26,665 nucleotides of DNA from Chara braunii (Eukaryota; Streptophyta; Charophyceae; Charales; Characeae): NCBI GenBank assembly GCA_003427395.1, contig BFEA01000001.1, positions 6,709,878-6,736,542 of the forward strand, written 5' to 3'. Positions within the stretch are counted from its first letter, which is position 1. Each line of letters begins with the position of its first letter. The notes beneath the pieces were generated by a model that saw only the letters and a list, made by a program, of their open reading frames with translations, was not told the DNA's origin and ran no database searches. Below, piece by piece: positions 1-9,335 of this stretch. The translations under genes and the position numbers were made by a program.

Positions 1-72
<72 letters not shown>
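1..72. repeat. (GA)n microsatellite at the left edge
   Basis: Thirty-six uninterrupted GA units run from the first base of the window. The opposite edge carries (CT)n, so the window is probably a contig or scaffold piece that ends in dinucleotide repeats. Confidence 0.97.
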
Positions 73-76
<4 letters not shown>

Positions 77-154
77 TTCGAATGTGAATCGTTTGGCCAT
101 ATGCAGCTGATATGCTGCTGAAGAGCTCATAGATTTCCTACAAGTTGTCAGTCT

Positions 155-577
155 GCAAGTCTTCTTCTTCTTCTTCTTGCCAGTCTTCTTCTTGCCAGTC
201 TTCTTCTTCTTGTCAGTCTTCTTCATTCTTTGTCAGTCTTGTTCTTCTTCAGAATGAAAGAGTCGATAACATGCATGCAACAGACATTAGAGCACCAGGC
301 AACAAACATGCAGAGCCCCCAACCGAGTACATATCACATGGCATACATTCAGCATAGAGTAGGCAACATACATACACAGCCCCCAACCCCAGACCCCCCC
401 CAACCCCAGCAGCCCCCACCCACCCCCCAACGCCAAATTTCATTGCGGATTCGGGGTCCTCTCGCAGAGCGCAGAACGACCCCGCTTTCAATAATTATTA
501 AAAAAATTATGGGCGTTTTTTTGGCCCGCCCAGTTTACCCGGGCACACCCCCCCCGGGCCCAACCGGCCGAGCGGCG
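155..577 (-). mobile_element. Composite GC-palindrome/purine repeat, copy a
   Basis: Read on the minus strand, the order is a GC-rich block with CCCGGGC/CCGGG runs (577 to 523), an AT-rich stretch, a conserved motif (about 478 to 445: CTGCGCTCTGC then GACCCCGAATCCGC), a G-rich tract (about 430 to 370) and GAA-rich DNA (about 245 to 155, with a repeated AAGAAGACTGGCAAG-type unit). Four other places in the window show the same motif with a GC-rich block on the same side (near 5586, 6257, 7310 and 25890). The similarity is seen directly; calling it a mobile family is inference. No coding capacity is visible. Confidence 0.5.
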
Positions 578-599
578 GCCTCACTCAGAAATTTTCATA

Positions 600-1316
600 T
601 CTTCCTGTTTATTATTTTAAGCGCAAAAACTCACCAACATTAGGGTACTTATTAATTGCGGGACTGACCTACCAGTAACCAACGGTTGCTGGCCTTCCGA
701 GAAACCTGTCCCTAACTCTCTGGAAGCAGGTTCTTGGGTGTGGTTGAAAACATGGCAAAGTGAGGCAATGGACAGTTTTTGGAACATCAAATAGGCTGCT
801 CCTGAGTAGACTATTCAACAGTTTCTTGTAATGAACAGGAGGGCAAACATCCGCAAGACTTCCTAAAGTGATGATTAAACCACCAGTACTTCCGATCCTC
901 GTTTTCCCGTGGCCAATTTCTCCCATGCGCGGAGTTGTTTTGGCTGGCGTGCATGTCCGTTATGTTTCAGCAGGTCTCGCACCAAAAGTCGCACAGCGTG
1001 CACAACCGCATCCGAGAAAAACAGCCCGGAAATATGCTGGTGGGTTAAGTTAACCAGCACTGCCCAAGAGGGTGCCCTCGGCCACTGTTGGCAGGATTTT
1101 GCAAGCTTTTGAGTGTGCTGCCTTTGGCAATTTTCCGCCCTCAAAGTTTGGTTAAAAAATTCTTTAGAACAATTAGTACATACCAGGAAAATTATGACAA
1201 AAGAAAAAAAGACTTCTGCACGCCAAAAAACTACGGCGACAAAAGTATGCCTTTTCCACTCGCTCCGAGTTCTCAATTTCCTGAACCTACCGCCTATCAT
1301 TTCACATCCCGGTTCT
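600..1316. other. Anonymous sequence, no gene seen
   Basis: Open frames here are short, on both strands, and resemble no family I know. Bases 873-892 (TTAAACCACCAGTACTTCC) recur with small changes near 16834, and on the opposite strand near 22971, so part of this stretch is old dispersed repeat. Confidence 0.5.
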
Positions 1317-1317
1317 G

Positions 1318-1376
1318 CGTTTGGGATGCTGGACCTGGTTTTCAGCAGGTGCTACTCCCCACCAATAGGTTGGAGC
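1318..1376 (-). repeat. Dispersed ~55-bp repeat, copy 1
   Basis: On the minus strand this reads GCTCCAACCTATTGG, then TGGGGAGTAGCACCTGCTG, then GTCCAGCATCCC. Copies 2 (2668-2725) and 3 (16548-16610) keep the same blocks in the same order. The centre is partly palindromic (AGCAC-GTGCT type). It may be the end of a larger element; the family is not recognised. Confidence 0.55.
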
Positions 1377-1389
1377 ATCCGGGCCTGGA

Positions 1390-1427
1390 CTGCTAGAGGA
1401 GGCTGCTCGTACCACTTCCTCTAGCAG
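1390..1427. repeat. Perfect 11-bp inverted repeat (hairpin)
   Basis: CTGCTAGAGGA at 1390-1400 is matched by its exact reverse complement at 1417-1427, with a 16-base loop. It lies just outside dispersed repeat copy 1, which has its own weaker inverted symmetry (GGATGCT...AGCATCC), so together they form a nested foldback. Function unknown. Confidence 0.75.
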
Positions 1428-2048
1428 CTGGCCACCAGTCTTGAGAAAGAAAAAAAAGAAAAGCAACGAGCCCTTTTCGCTCCCTACTCCTACCAGTGGT
1501 CTCATTGAATGGCTGAACAAGTACGCATCGAAGGGCTACACAGGTGGGGCTCCACCAGAGGTTGCAGGCAAGAGGCCTATCAGCCCTTGATTAGCACATG
1601 TAGTTGTTGCCGTTGTATTGCCTTGGGACCGTTTGAACATATCATCTATCGATTGATAAAAAGGGGGTCAGTGGAATATGTGACGGTTCAGGGGCAGCGA
1701 TCGTGGTTTTAACACTGGGATGTCTGCCTAAAGTTTGGAGCACGGACGATCCCATTACCGCAGCTGTTTCCTTGAGTGGGCAACCTGGGCTACACTGCCC
1801 TGCAGTATTGAAATCTGTGACACGGGGCACCACCGAACCAGTGTTGCATCTTTCTAAACACCTACAGTTATTTGCTTTTAGCAGTACCATTTGTTTTCCT
1901 GGACAGCGGCGCTCTGCCCTTTTAACTCTCATTTGCAAAGCTGTAACGAAATTCTGCACTGTTGGAAACCAAAAAATCCCCTTCCAAGGATACTGGAGCA
2001 CATGCTGACATCAGCTCAGACGTCCTGCAGGTGAGTATCGACGGAGTG
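1428..2048. other. Anonymous sequence, no gene seen
   Basis: Open frames up to about 119 codons exist on the minus strand (2001 to 1642), but I see no family motif, no supported splice sites and no repeat relationship within the window. Confidence 0.5.
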
Positions 2049-2296
2049 CGTCTATGCAATGCTGCAGCAAGTAGCAAAACCAGTTCCACGCTCTTCCCAT
2101 GGCACTCCTATTTTATTTCAGCTCCATTTTGTCTGTTTTCTTCCAACCGCGGCTGTGCACAACCTACTCCATCGTCTATGCAATACTGCAGGTAGTAGCA
2201 AAACCAATTCCATGGTCTTCCTTCCCCTGGCACCGCTATTTCATTTCAGCTCCGTTTTGTCCGTTTTTGCCCAACCCCCACTGTGCACAACCTATT
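2049..2296. repeat. 124-bp tandem duplication
   Basis: Two diverged copies lie head to tail at 2049-2172 and 2173-2296. Both begin CGTCTATGCAAT, both carry a TTTCAGCTCC block, and both end in TGTGCACAACCTA. A further TTGTGCACAACC occurs near 2490. The period is not a multiple of three, so frames shift between copies and coding use is unlikely. Confidence 0.85.
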
Positions 2297-2667
2297 TTGA
2301 AATCCTCTTTTAGGCACAAGGATGGACCATCCGACCGTGAGCTGGGCTCTGGTGGCAATGAACAAAAGAACAGTTAACCTCCGACCGTAGGATTGTGATC
2401 AGAATGCTTATACTCCGACAGCTTTGTTCCTTTTCACGGCCACACGCAGCTGCATTTAGTCTGGCTACTGGTCCAGCCCGCAGCCTCCTTGTGCACAACC
2501 GCTTGTTGCAGCCGTATGCACATCACGGCGGTCTACACCACGAACCCACAATCGGGCAGCCAGAAGGGATTTTTTCAACAAACCCATTAGCAACAAGGGC
2601 TTCCCTTACACCACCAAGCGCAAATCCTCTTTTATTTATATATTCATTAATTTTTTTGGTACTATAA
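2297..2667. other. Anonymous sequence, no gene seen
   Basis: No recognisable gene or RNA. The end (about 2625-2660) is AT-rich and directly precedes dispersed repeat copy 2. Confidence 0.45.
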
Positions 2668-2725
2668 GCTCCGATCTATTTGTGGGGAGCAGCACGTGCT
2701 GGGAAGCAAGCCCAGCGTCCCATTT
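2668..2725 (+). repeat. Dispersed ~55-bp repeat, copy 2
   Basis: It reads GCTCCGATCTATTTG, TGGGGAGCAGCACGTGCTGG, then GCCCAGCGTCCC, matching copies at 1318-1376 (minus) and 16548-16610 (plus). CAGCACGTGCTG is a perfect 12-bp palindrome here. Confidence 0.55.
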
Positions 2726-3284
2726 GCAGTATGAACAAGACAAAACGCATCAAGAGAGTGGACCTGCTATGACGCCCTGCCAGCATTGATTACCCTTCTC
2801 GTGAGAGCCCAAATCCCATAAAGGGTTATCCCAAAGAATGCACTTACATTTCCCAAGCACAACACCCAGGAGGCACTTCCGTATCAGGAATATACACTTC
2901 CATTAGCCAATCCTGAAACATGCTTAACATTTCATACGGCTTGCACTTTTTGTTTTTCCTTCTTTGTTTTTTAATATTAATAGACAGTCTGTCTTCTCCT
3001 CATATATGGGGGACAACTCTATTTTTGCTACCCTATTTTCTTCTCTGTTTCATGCCTCCCTTACACTAACTACCTTGCCAACCTACATTTTTAACCCACT
3101 CACACATCTCAGCAAGCAACCTACTATCCCAAGGCAACCCGGCACTACAACCCAAGGCAAGAAGACACCAGACTCTCACACTCTAGACTATCCCATAAGC
3201 GAATCAAAAGAGGACTACCTATACGCCACCTACCTACGGTAGTTGGGACCAAGCTTAAATTTACTATTGAAATCTACGCTATTA
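2726..3284. other. Anonymous sequence, no gene seen
   Basis: Non-repetitive at the scale I can check. Open frames are short and carry no motif I recognise. Confidence 0.5.
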
Positions 3285-3535
3285 TAAGGTTATGGGTCTA
3301 CGCCTACATATCTCTGCTCTGTGCGGGGAGGAGCACCCAAGCTCCTAACACCCGGTGAGTGCTGGAAAGAACCACTTACTTGCACAACCAGCCAGGAGGC
3401 ACAAGCCAACACTCTCCTCTGGCGAACCTGAAGTATACCACCAGGTGGTCGTGGGGATGGAAAGCACAACGTTGGGTATTGAACCCACGACCTCCTGAGT
3501 GCCACTTACGTGCTCAACCAACTAAGCAAGCCTGC
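3285..3535 (-). mobile_element. tRNA-derived SINE, family 1 copy A
   Basis: On the minus strand the 5' end is tRNA-like: GCTTAGTTGGTTGAGC forms a D-arm/box A, and GTGGGTTCAATACCCA carries a box B with a T-arm. A non-tRNA body of about 180 bp follows. Body and head align throughout with 17955-18235 on the plus strand, sharing blocks such as GGTGTTAGGAGCTTGGG, CCGCACAGAGCAGAG and GACCCATAACC. Internal pol III promoter plus a shared body in two places is the hallmark of a SINE. I see no clean anticodon arm or acceptor stem, so it is not a working tRNA. No poly(A) tail or target duplication was found. Confidence 0.8.
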
Positions 3536-3869
3536 TCGGGCGACTTCATTTCTGGATTCAGAATTTGAAGGACCTACCCTATGCACCATGAATATGGCAT
3601 ATATCAAGACTCGCTGAAGACTTGGTTACAGCTGATAGCTTCTAGTGACCTTATCAGGCATGTTATCTCTTAGTCCCATACCGTTTCACCAATTCTTCAT
3701 GGCAGACCCCCCACTGAGATAATCTGGCGGTCAGCTTATCACTCCCCACCTCCTGAGCTAGACTGCGTGTAAGCCCTGTGCCAATACCCTGCCACCCACA
3801 ACCTAGGGTATGCCAGCCTGCTCTGCACACCCCCTACAAGGACACCCACTCCCCTCCATGGTTGTGCCT

Positions 3870-4330
3870 TCACAAAATAGTGCTCCCCCTATGACCAAGC
3901 CCTCTTGCCAACCCAGAGAAGAACATAACCCCAATCTGCCACTTCTCCCCAGGAATATTCAACTCCCTCCATGAGGATACCCTGTAGAGTAATGCTCCCG
4001 AGCGGTTACCCCCGATGGCACTATCCCCCACCCAATCCACACGTGCCATAGACCAGTGCTCCTCTCCAACCCTCCTGATCTGGTCCTGCCCCCCTAAGCC
4101 GTCTGGTCCTCGTCTCGGTGATAGCCCATCAGGCAGTGCTCCCCAAACCCATCCCCAAGGTTCTATTTGCTGCAAAAGGATGGGGGCCAAGTATGTGGGA
4201 TTCCATGTAAGACCAACCAAGCGTGCACACATGAAGTGAGGGCCCACTGGAATCAAACCCACAGCCCATTGCTTGCAGCGCCGGAGCCCATTGCTTCAGA
4301 GGCACTCTCACAGGAGTCCCTCTAAGCCTC
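3870..4330 (-). mobile_element. Possible tRNA-headed SINE with degenerate internal repeats
   Basis: Minus-strand bases about 4320-4235 look like a decayed tRNA head: a GAAGCAATGGGCTCCGGCGC stretch and a box B-like GGGTTTGATTCC. Downstream on the same strand the sequence is G-rich and contains a loose repeat seen on the plus strand as AGTGCTCC (near 3880, 4053 and 4134, with AATGCTCC near 3991). Head and box B are the support; the extent of the body is a guess. No gene is visible from 3545 to 4235. Confidence 0.45.
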
Positions 4331-4882
4331 CTTTTCCCCACCCAGATTGCTGCTGCACGCAAAAAAAATAAAGAGTAAACAGGCGCAGAATGTTCTCTTT
4401 ACGCCTTGCATCACCAGCCATTTTGCTCCAATAAGCTGAGCCTCTGTTAACCGCTGCGTTGGAACAAAATCGCTGGGAAAGGACCAGTGGTTTGAAGAGG
4501 GGGGGGAATCCCTTCCAATCTTTTAACCAGTACCAAACTAGACTCGCTGAAGGGAGAAGACTGCCCCCCCAAAGAGTAGCCAGCCAGCCAAGTTCGGTAA
4601 AACACGTACAACCTTTGTCTGCTTTCCACCCAAAAGCCAATCATGCCAGCATGTTTTCCTTGGTGGGAGCTATTAAACCAACAGTCCGATTGCGCGAGCA
4701 TATTCTTCTTGCTGGAAGCAATGAAACCACCAGTCCCCCTGACACTTCCAAATTTGGGGGACCGGTACTGCGAAGTATCGGAAATTCTTTGGGCCTACCC
4801 GTACCAGAGGGAAGGAAAAAGATGCAGAAAAACATGAAAAATGTGTATGTTTGTCCCCAGAACCTAGGCTTCATTTCCGTGC
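4331..4882. other. Anonymous sequence; small internal duplication
   Basis: An open frame runs from 4459 into the pyrimidine-rich repeat and ends at 5058; it shows no domain, and its last third is repeat. GGAGCTATTAAACCAACAG (about 4665-4683) and GGAAGCAATGAAACCACCAG (about 4716-4735) look like a local duplication. Confidence 0.4.
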
Positions 4883-5700
4883 GCACGGGTGTCCCTGGCA
4901 CGCACGGATCCTTGAACGGCCGCACGGTCGTGCGGGTCCACCGTACGGGCGCCGTGCGGCCCCAGCGCGGCGTTCAGAAAAAAAATTGCAAAGTTTTTCT
5001 CGGCTTCTTCTTCTTTTTCTCCTTCATTGTCGTCTACCTTCTTCTTCCCCTCCCGTGATCTCCTTCATCCCTCCCGCTCCCGCCTACTTCCCCTCCCGCC
5101 ATGTCGTTTATCCCTCCCGCAATCTCCTTCGTCCCTCCCACAACCTCCTACTTCCACTCCCACCATCTCCCTCATCGCTCCCACCATCCTCCACCTCCCT
5201 CCCCCCACTTCATTCCTGCTCTTCCACCATCCTCCACCTCCCTCCCGCCACTTTGTTCCTGCTGTTCCGCCATCTTCCACCTCTTTTTCGTCGTCTTCCT
5301 CCTACTTCTCTCCGCCATATCGAACCTCCATCCGACCTTCTCCCACCTGCCTCCCGCCACCTCCCACTTTCTCTCCCGCTATTTACCACCTCCATCCCAC
5401 CGTCTCCCACTTATTTCCCACTACCTCCCACTTCCCCTCTCGCCATCTCCCACGTCTCGCACACCATCCTTCGCCTCCCTCCCGCCACTTCGCTCCTTTT
5501 CTTCTGCCATCTTCTTCCTCCCTCCTCCCGTCCTCTGCATCCCTCCCGCCATCACCACTTCTCAGCATATGTGGAAAGGCAGATTCGGGGACTTCTCTGC
5601 ATGCGCAGCACGCCCCGATCACAACCTTTTTTTTTAATAAAAAAAAAATACCTTGCACGGGTGACCCGTCCAGCCCCCCAGCCGTGAAAGCTGCACGGGA
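4883..5700 (-). mobile_element. Composite GC-palindrome/purine repeat, copy b
   Basis: GC-rich blocks lie at both ends: 4883-4975 contains CCGCACGGTCGTGCGG, a perfect palindrome, and 5655-5700 contains ACGGGTGACCCGT. Read on the minus strand, the order is GC block, A/T homopolymers (5650-5628), conserved motif (CTGCGC near 5610, CCCCGAATC near 5590-5581), then about 550 bp of nearly pure purine. The purine part is a loose minisatellite with GGTGGAAGATGGCGGAA and GTGGCGGGAGGGA cores, resembling the repeat at 26079-26580. Open frames up to about 278 codons on the plus strand are Pro/Ser/Leu low-complexity by-products of the repeat. Confidence 0.55.
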
Positions 5701-6154
5701 AGCCTAGCTCAGAACTTAATTCTCTGGATGGTTTTTCTTTTTTCTTTCTCACACTAGTTGTATTTTTTTACCGAGAAGGCGAGCACCAAATCTACACACC
5801 TGATTGTTTTCATATGTTCTCACACAAGTTAGCACGACAACTTTTCGCATGCCACTGTTGAACCCCGTGCCAGGTAGGCCGACCACCTCCAGATACCAGC
5901 CAGCACAGCCACGACCCCAATATACCAATTCTAGAGCGTCAGAGGTACTGGCAGTTAAGCCCGGCTATGCTCCGCACTGCAGGTGCAGTCTAAGCCTCCT
6001 ATGTTTCCATCAAACTACAGCACCAAGTTAGGCAATGTAACCAAACACCCACCAGTAAAGAGGAAAAAGAGGCCCAACACTTGAACCCCTCCTCCCCTAC
6101 TCGCCACCATCTCTCTTTCCAAAAACAGCTATTTTTGGTGTGCTTACCTAGCGT
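5701..6154. other. Spacer between two composite repeats, no gene seen
   Basis: Mixed composition, with short frames lacking motifs. It separates copy b (minus) and copy c (plus), which point away from each other. Confidence 0.45.
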
Positions 6155-6790
6155 TCCCGGGCCAGGCACGCCCGGCCGAGCGCCCGGGTGCCTCACCCGG
6201 GCAGGTGCCCCCCCCGGGCAGGTGCCCCCCCCGGGGTACCCCGCGAGTACTGCCCAAATCCGGCCTCATTTTCTATATTCAGGCATATTGGTTTCTCTGT
6301 GTTGAGGGGAGTGGTGAATTGAGGGGAGTGGTGAATTGAGGGAAGCAGGGCGGATTATCGGTTGGCCATTTGAGAGCGGGAGGGGGCGCCTCATTTTTCA
6401 GTTTCAGTCATATTGGTTTCTGTGTGTTGGGGGGGAAGGGAAGGACGGGGGGAGGGGGATCAAGAGCAGGGCGGATTACGGGGCGGGGAGGTAGGAGCAG
6501 AACTTTTAAGGTAGAAAGGAGGGGGTAGGAGGAGGTAGGGGCAAAACTCTACCGATTCGAAAGAAAGAAGAAAGAAAGAAGAAGCAGACTATGGCATCCA
6601 AGAAGAACTGTAGAGAGTAAGAAGAGGAGGAAGCAGAAAATGATGAAGAAGAAGAGGAGGAAGCAGAAAATGATGAAGAAGAAGAGGAGGAAGCAGAAAA
6701 TGATGAAGAAGAAGAGGAGGAGGGAGCGGGAGTAAGAAGAGGAGGAAGAAGAAGACAATGAAGAAGAAGGGAAGGGGAGGGAGGGAGCCT
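6155..6790 (+). mobile_element. Composite GC-palindrome/purine repeat, copy c
   Basis: Order on the plus strand: GC block 6155-6240 with a duplicated CCCGGGCAGGTGCCCCCC unit, conserved motif CCCAAATCCGG at 6253-6263, two diverged copies of an approximately 120-bp unit (starting near 6265 and 6390, sharing CATATTGGTTTCT and AGCAGGGCGGATTA), then purine-rich DNA to 6790. The purine part includes an exact 30-bp tandem repeat. The layout matches copies a, b and e. The element end is not defined. Confidence 0.5.
6621..6720 (+). repeat. 30-bp purine tandem repeat, 3.3 copies
   Basis: GAAGAGGAGGAAGCAG followed by AAAATGATGAAGAA repeats exactly from 6621, 6651 and 6681, with a partial fourth unit. 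One frame would encode an E/A/N/D acidic repeat, but a stop codon lies immediately upstream, so translation is not supported. Confidence 0.95.
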
Positions 6791-7180
6791 ATGCTAAAGA
6801 GCCCGGTAGCTTGGTCACCCTCATGATGTTGGGCGGGATCTTTGGAAGATAGGAAGAGTCTTTTGAAAAAATGATATGCCACCTTCAGACTTGCTGCCAA
6901 GGATGCGGGTGTAGAGGGATCAGAGGATACCGCTGGATCAAACAAACGTTCAATGTTGGAGAGTTTTGCTCGTGATTGAGCCAAGGCAAAAAAGGACGCG
7001 TCCATTTGTCCTTCGGACGAGAACTTTGATAGCTTCCCTCTGATTAGGTGGGTGCCCCTGACAACGATGTTGAGCAAACAATAAAAATTTGTTCTTGGAT
7101 ATCGATGGTTTGGGGAACGTCATTAGGTTGTTCTTGCGATTCATAATTAAGGATTTGTTCATGAATGCTAGGAAGATTCT

Positions 7181-7617
7181 CACGCCCGGCCGGTCCTGCC
7201 CGGTCGGGCACCCGGGCGTGCAAAAACAAAAAAAAAAAAAAAAAAAAAGATTTTTTTTGTTTTTTTTTGTTTTTTGTTTTTTGTTTTCTGCGCTCTCCTA
7301 GACGACCCCAAATCCGGGCTCATTTCTGTTTTTGCGAATTGGCTGTCAAGGGGGAGTGAGAGGGGTATAAATTGGCTTGAAAGGCGCTAAAGGGGTTTAA
7401 AAAGGGGTGCCTTAGTGTGATTCTGTTATTTTCTTTGTTATCTCCGATTCTGTGAAGAATTTTAATGTGACCCTCAGCCAAAAGTCATTTGTATTGCAAG
7501 TCTACACAACATATATTTTTTTTCAGAATTTTTTTATTTCTTTTTCACTTTGTTTTTTGGTGCTGGGGCTGCCGGGGAGTCATGCCCGGCCGGGCACACG
7601 GGCGTGTACCCGGGCAT
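7181..7617. mobile_element. Palindrome-ended MITE-like element inside the LINE
   Basis: The left end (7181-7219) folds as CACGCCCGG...CCGGGCGTG with an inner TGCCCGGTCGGGCA hairpin. The right end (7581-7617) contains TGCCCGGCCGGGCA, a perfect 14-bp palindrome, inside ATGCCCGG...CCGGGCAT. Inside are homopolymer A and T runs, the conserved motif (CTGCGCTCTCC near 7290 and GACCCCAAATCCG at 7304-7316), and GTGACCCTCAGCCAAAAGT at 7467-7485. That last block recurs at 17647-17665 in the 476-bp element, at nearly the same distance from both ends. LINE-like protein sequence lies on both sides, so this is an insertion. No target duplication was found. Confidence 0.7.
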
Positions 7618-8379
7618 AAGTTGGGTGCCTGTGCGGCCGGAAAAACAGCCTAGCATGAAGGTCCATTTCTTGAAGGTATTGTATTTTTGCTATGCGTTTT
7701 TGAGTATTCATTGCACTTCCTCGCTAGAAAAGCCATGCCATTGTCGCACCAAGCAACAAAGGAGTCGTGCTTATCTTTTGCGTCATGCCAAAATCCCAAA
7801 TGTCCTCGAGATAATGTCTGAACTGACTGTGTGCAAGTAGGGACGTGTTAAGCTTGTAAAATCCCTTACCTTGATCCAGTTTCTCGAACTTTCTTCCTAA
7901 AGAAAAGGAGAACTGCAGACATCTTGCGGTCTGCCGCTGGCCATGGGCTTTGAGGAAAAATAGCGGCCCATACCAGCACTCTACCCAGGTCCTCTGACAA
8001 TAGAATTACGTCAATTCTGGACCTAGATTGATGCGGATTACCACTATAGCGTATGAAACAGAACAGTCGTTCCTGAGGAAAAGTCCTTCGATAAGAGTCT
8101 AACAACTGCTCAGCTTCACATAGAGAACGAATCATGTTCTCATCCTCCTTGATGCATGATGGGCACCGGGAGGGTATCTTCCATCGATCGAGCCATCTAT
8201 CTGGAGCCGCGTTAAAGTCTCCAGCCATTACTTAAGGAATCCCCTCTACAGTTTGCCTCCTTATGTCCTGGAACAACGTTATCCTCTTGGCCCATATATA
8301 TCCATAACACATACGACTTCTATCTCTAACATTACCAGGGCCAATACCAAGCGGCCATGTACCTCATTCGCTGCCCAGC

Positions 8380-8503
8380 ATATTATTTCCGCTCTTCAAT
8401 CCAGCGACACGCATATGGCTACTCCACCTGAGCCGCTCCTCATATTATTTCCGCTCTTCAATCCAGCGACACCCATATGGCTACTCCACCTGAGCCGCTC
8501 CTC
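8380..8503. repeat. 62-bp tandem duplication in the LINE endonuclease
   Basis: Copies at 8380-8441 and 8442-8503 differ at a single base (GCATATGG against CCATATGG). Sixty-two is not a multiple of three, so the duplication breaks the endonuclease frame just after the SGGVAI segment. The near identity implies a recent event or an assembly artefact. Confidence 0.93.
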
Positions 8504-8720
8504 GAAGCTCGGGAGTACACCTTGTGGAACGACCATACGATATTGTGCGCTCTTGTGTGGGCAGGGGAATCTGTCAGATGAGTTTCTTGAATGCATAAGA
8601 TCAGGCCGCGTCCTCCCTCCAACACCTCTGGGTTGTTCTATTATAGCTTTTCTTTTTTCTGCATCTGCAGGTGCTAACCCATTAACATTAACGGATCTGA
8701 GGCCTAGGTCTGTGGTTCTG

Positions 8721-9180
8721 GTAGCGTGATGCCAAGAGGAGTTTTTCCCATAAAAAACCTGTAGTGCGTCCATCAAAGTATCATGAGTAGGCCGGAGGGC
8801 ATGGGGGAGGCAGGAGGGCATACAATACGCGAGCACACCGGACAGGGAAGGACGACGGCTGGAGGGCACGGTGGGAAGGCGGGAGGGCCGACGTCATGCA
8901 AGCACACCAAACAGGCAAACCAGAAAGAAATACGAGTCCCAACAAAATCGAAAGACCGAAAACAGCAAAAGGTGATGATAGACTGTTTCGTCGAAGTTGC
9001 CACGACTTGTCAGGACGCTGGACCCTTGACAATCTATGGAATCTTCGTATATGATGGTTTCGGTCCTGAACCCGTGTGGAAGGCGGACTGTCCACAAGGG
9101 GAACATAGCAGCGGGCAGCAACCCTGCGGAACACCAGGCAACGCAATAGAGGCAACACGGCTGTGCAACGCAAAAAAAGA
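8721..9180. other. No gene seen
   Basis: Open frames exist on both strands, but none has a motif I recognise. The first part could be the 5' continuation of the LINE (its upstream, gag-like region), which I cannot show. Confidence 0.4.
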
Positions 9181-9331
9181 CTGCGAGGGATGACACGGCA
9201 TGCAGAACAAGCAGCACAGCAACCATGCAGTGAAGCACAAGGCAACACCACCAAGGCAACCACACTGCAAGGGATGACAGGGTGTGCGGACGAGCAGCAC
9301 AGCAACCATGCGGTGAAGCACAAGGCAACAC
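9181..9331. repeat. 84-bp tandem repeat, two copies
   Basis: The unit starts CTGCGAGGGATGACACGG at 9181 and CTGCAAGGGATGACAGGG at 9265. Both contain GCAGCACAGCAACCATGC and GTGAAGCACAAGGCAACAC. A fragment, GTGAAGCGCAAGGCAGCA, follows near 9402. The Ala/Cys/Leu-rich minus-strand frames across it are probably by-products. Confidence 0.88.
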
Positions 9332-9335
9332 AAAC

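Larger units (their letters stand above)
6800..8720 (-). pseudogene. Non-LTR retrotransposon (LINE) remnant: APE-type endonuclease and linker
   Basis: Read from 8720 downward. The endonuclease start VNVNGLAPADAEKRK is near 8692-8650, SGGVAI near 8430, GRLVLA and DIYGPRG near 8350-8280, AGDFNAAPDRW at about 8225-8193, and SRIDVILLS at about 8021-7995. These match the order of the APE-like endonuclease of LINE ORF2, which nicks the target DNA. The usual SDH catalytic motif reads ADR near 7935, so the histidine is lost. Linker hallmarks follow (GFYKLNTSLL near 7830; DASFFALAQSRAKLSNIERL near 6990-6930; an HFFKRLF-like end near 6860). Stops, several frameshifts, a 62-bp duplication and an inserted 437-bp element break it. 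No reverse transcriptase is present; the remnant stops at the purine repeat near 6790. Confidence 0.82.

Noticed and set aside
4883-4975. CpG island or promoter of a gene
   Set aside because: The GC richness comes from palindromic CCGCACGG/CCCGGGC units shared with other repeat copies, and no gene follows.
4851-5707. Overlapping plus-strand open frames of 178-278 codons rich in Pro/Ser/Leu
   Set aside because: All frames of a nearly pure pyrimidine repeat stay open; the peptides are low-complexity and change frame with the repeat. No start context, domain or splice support.
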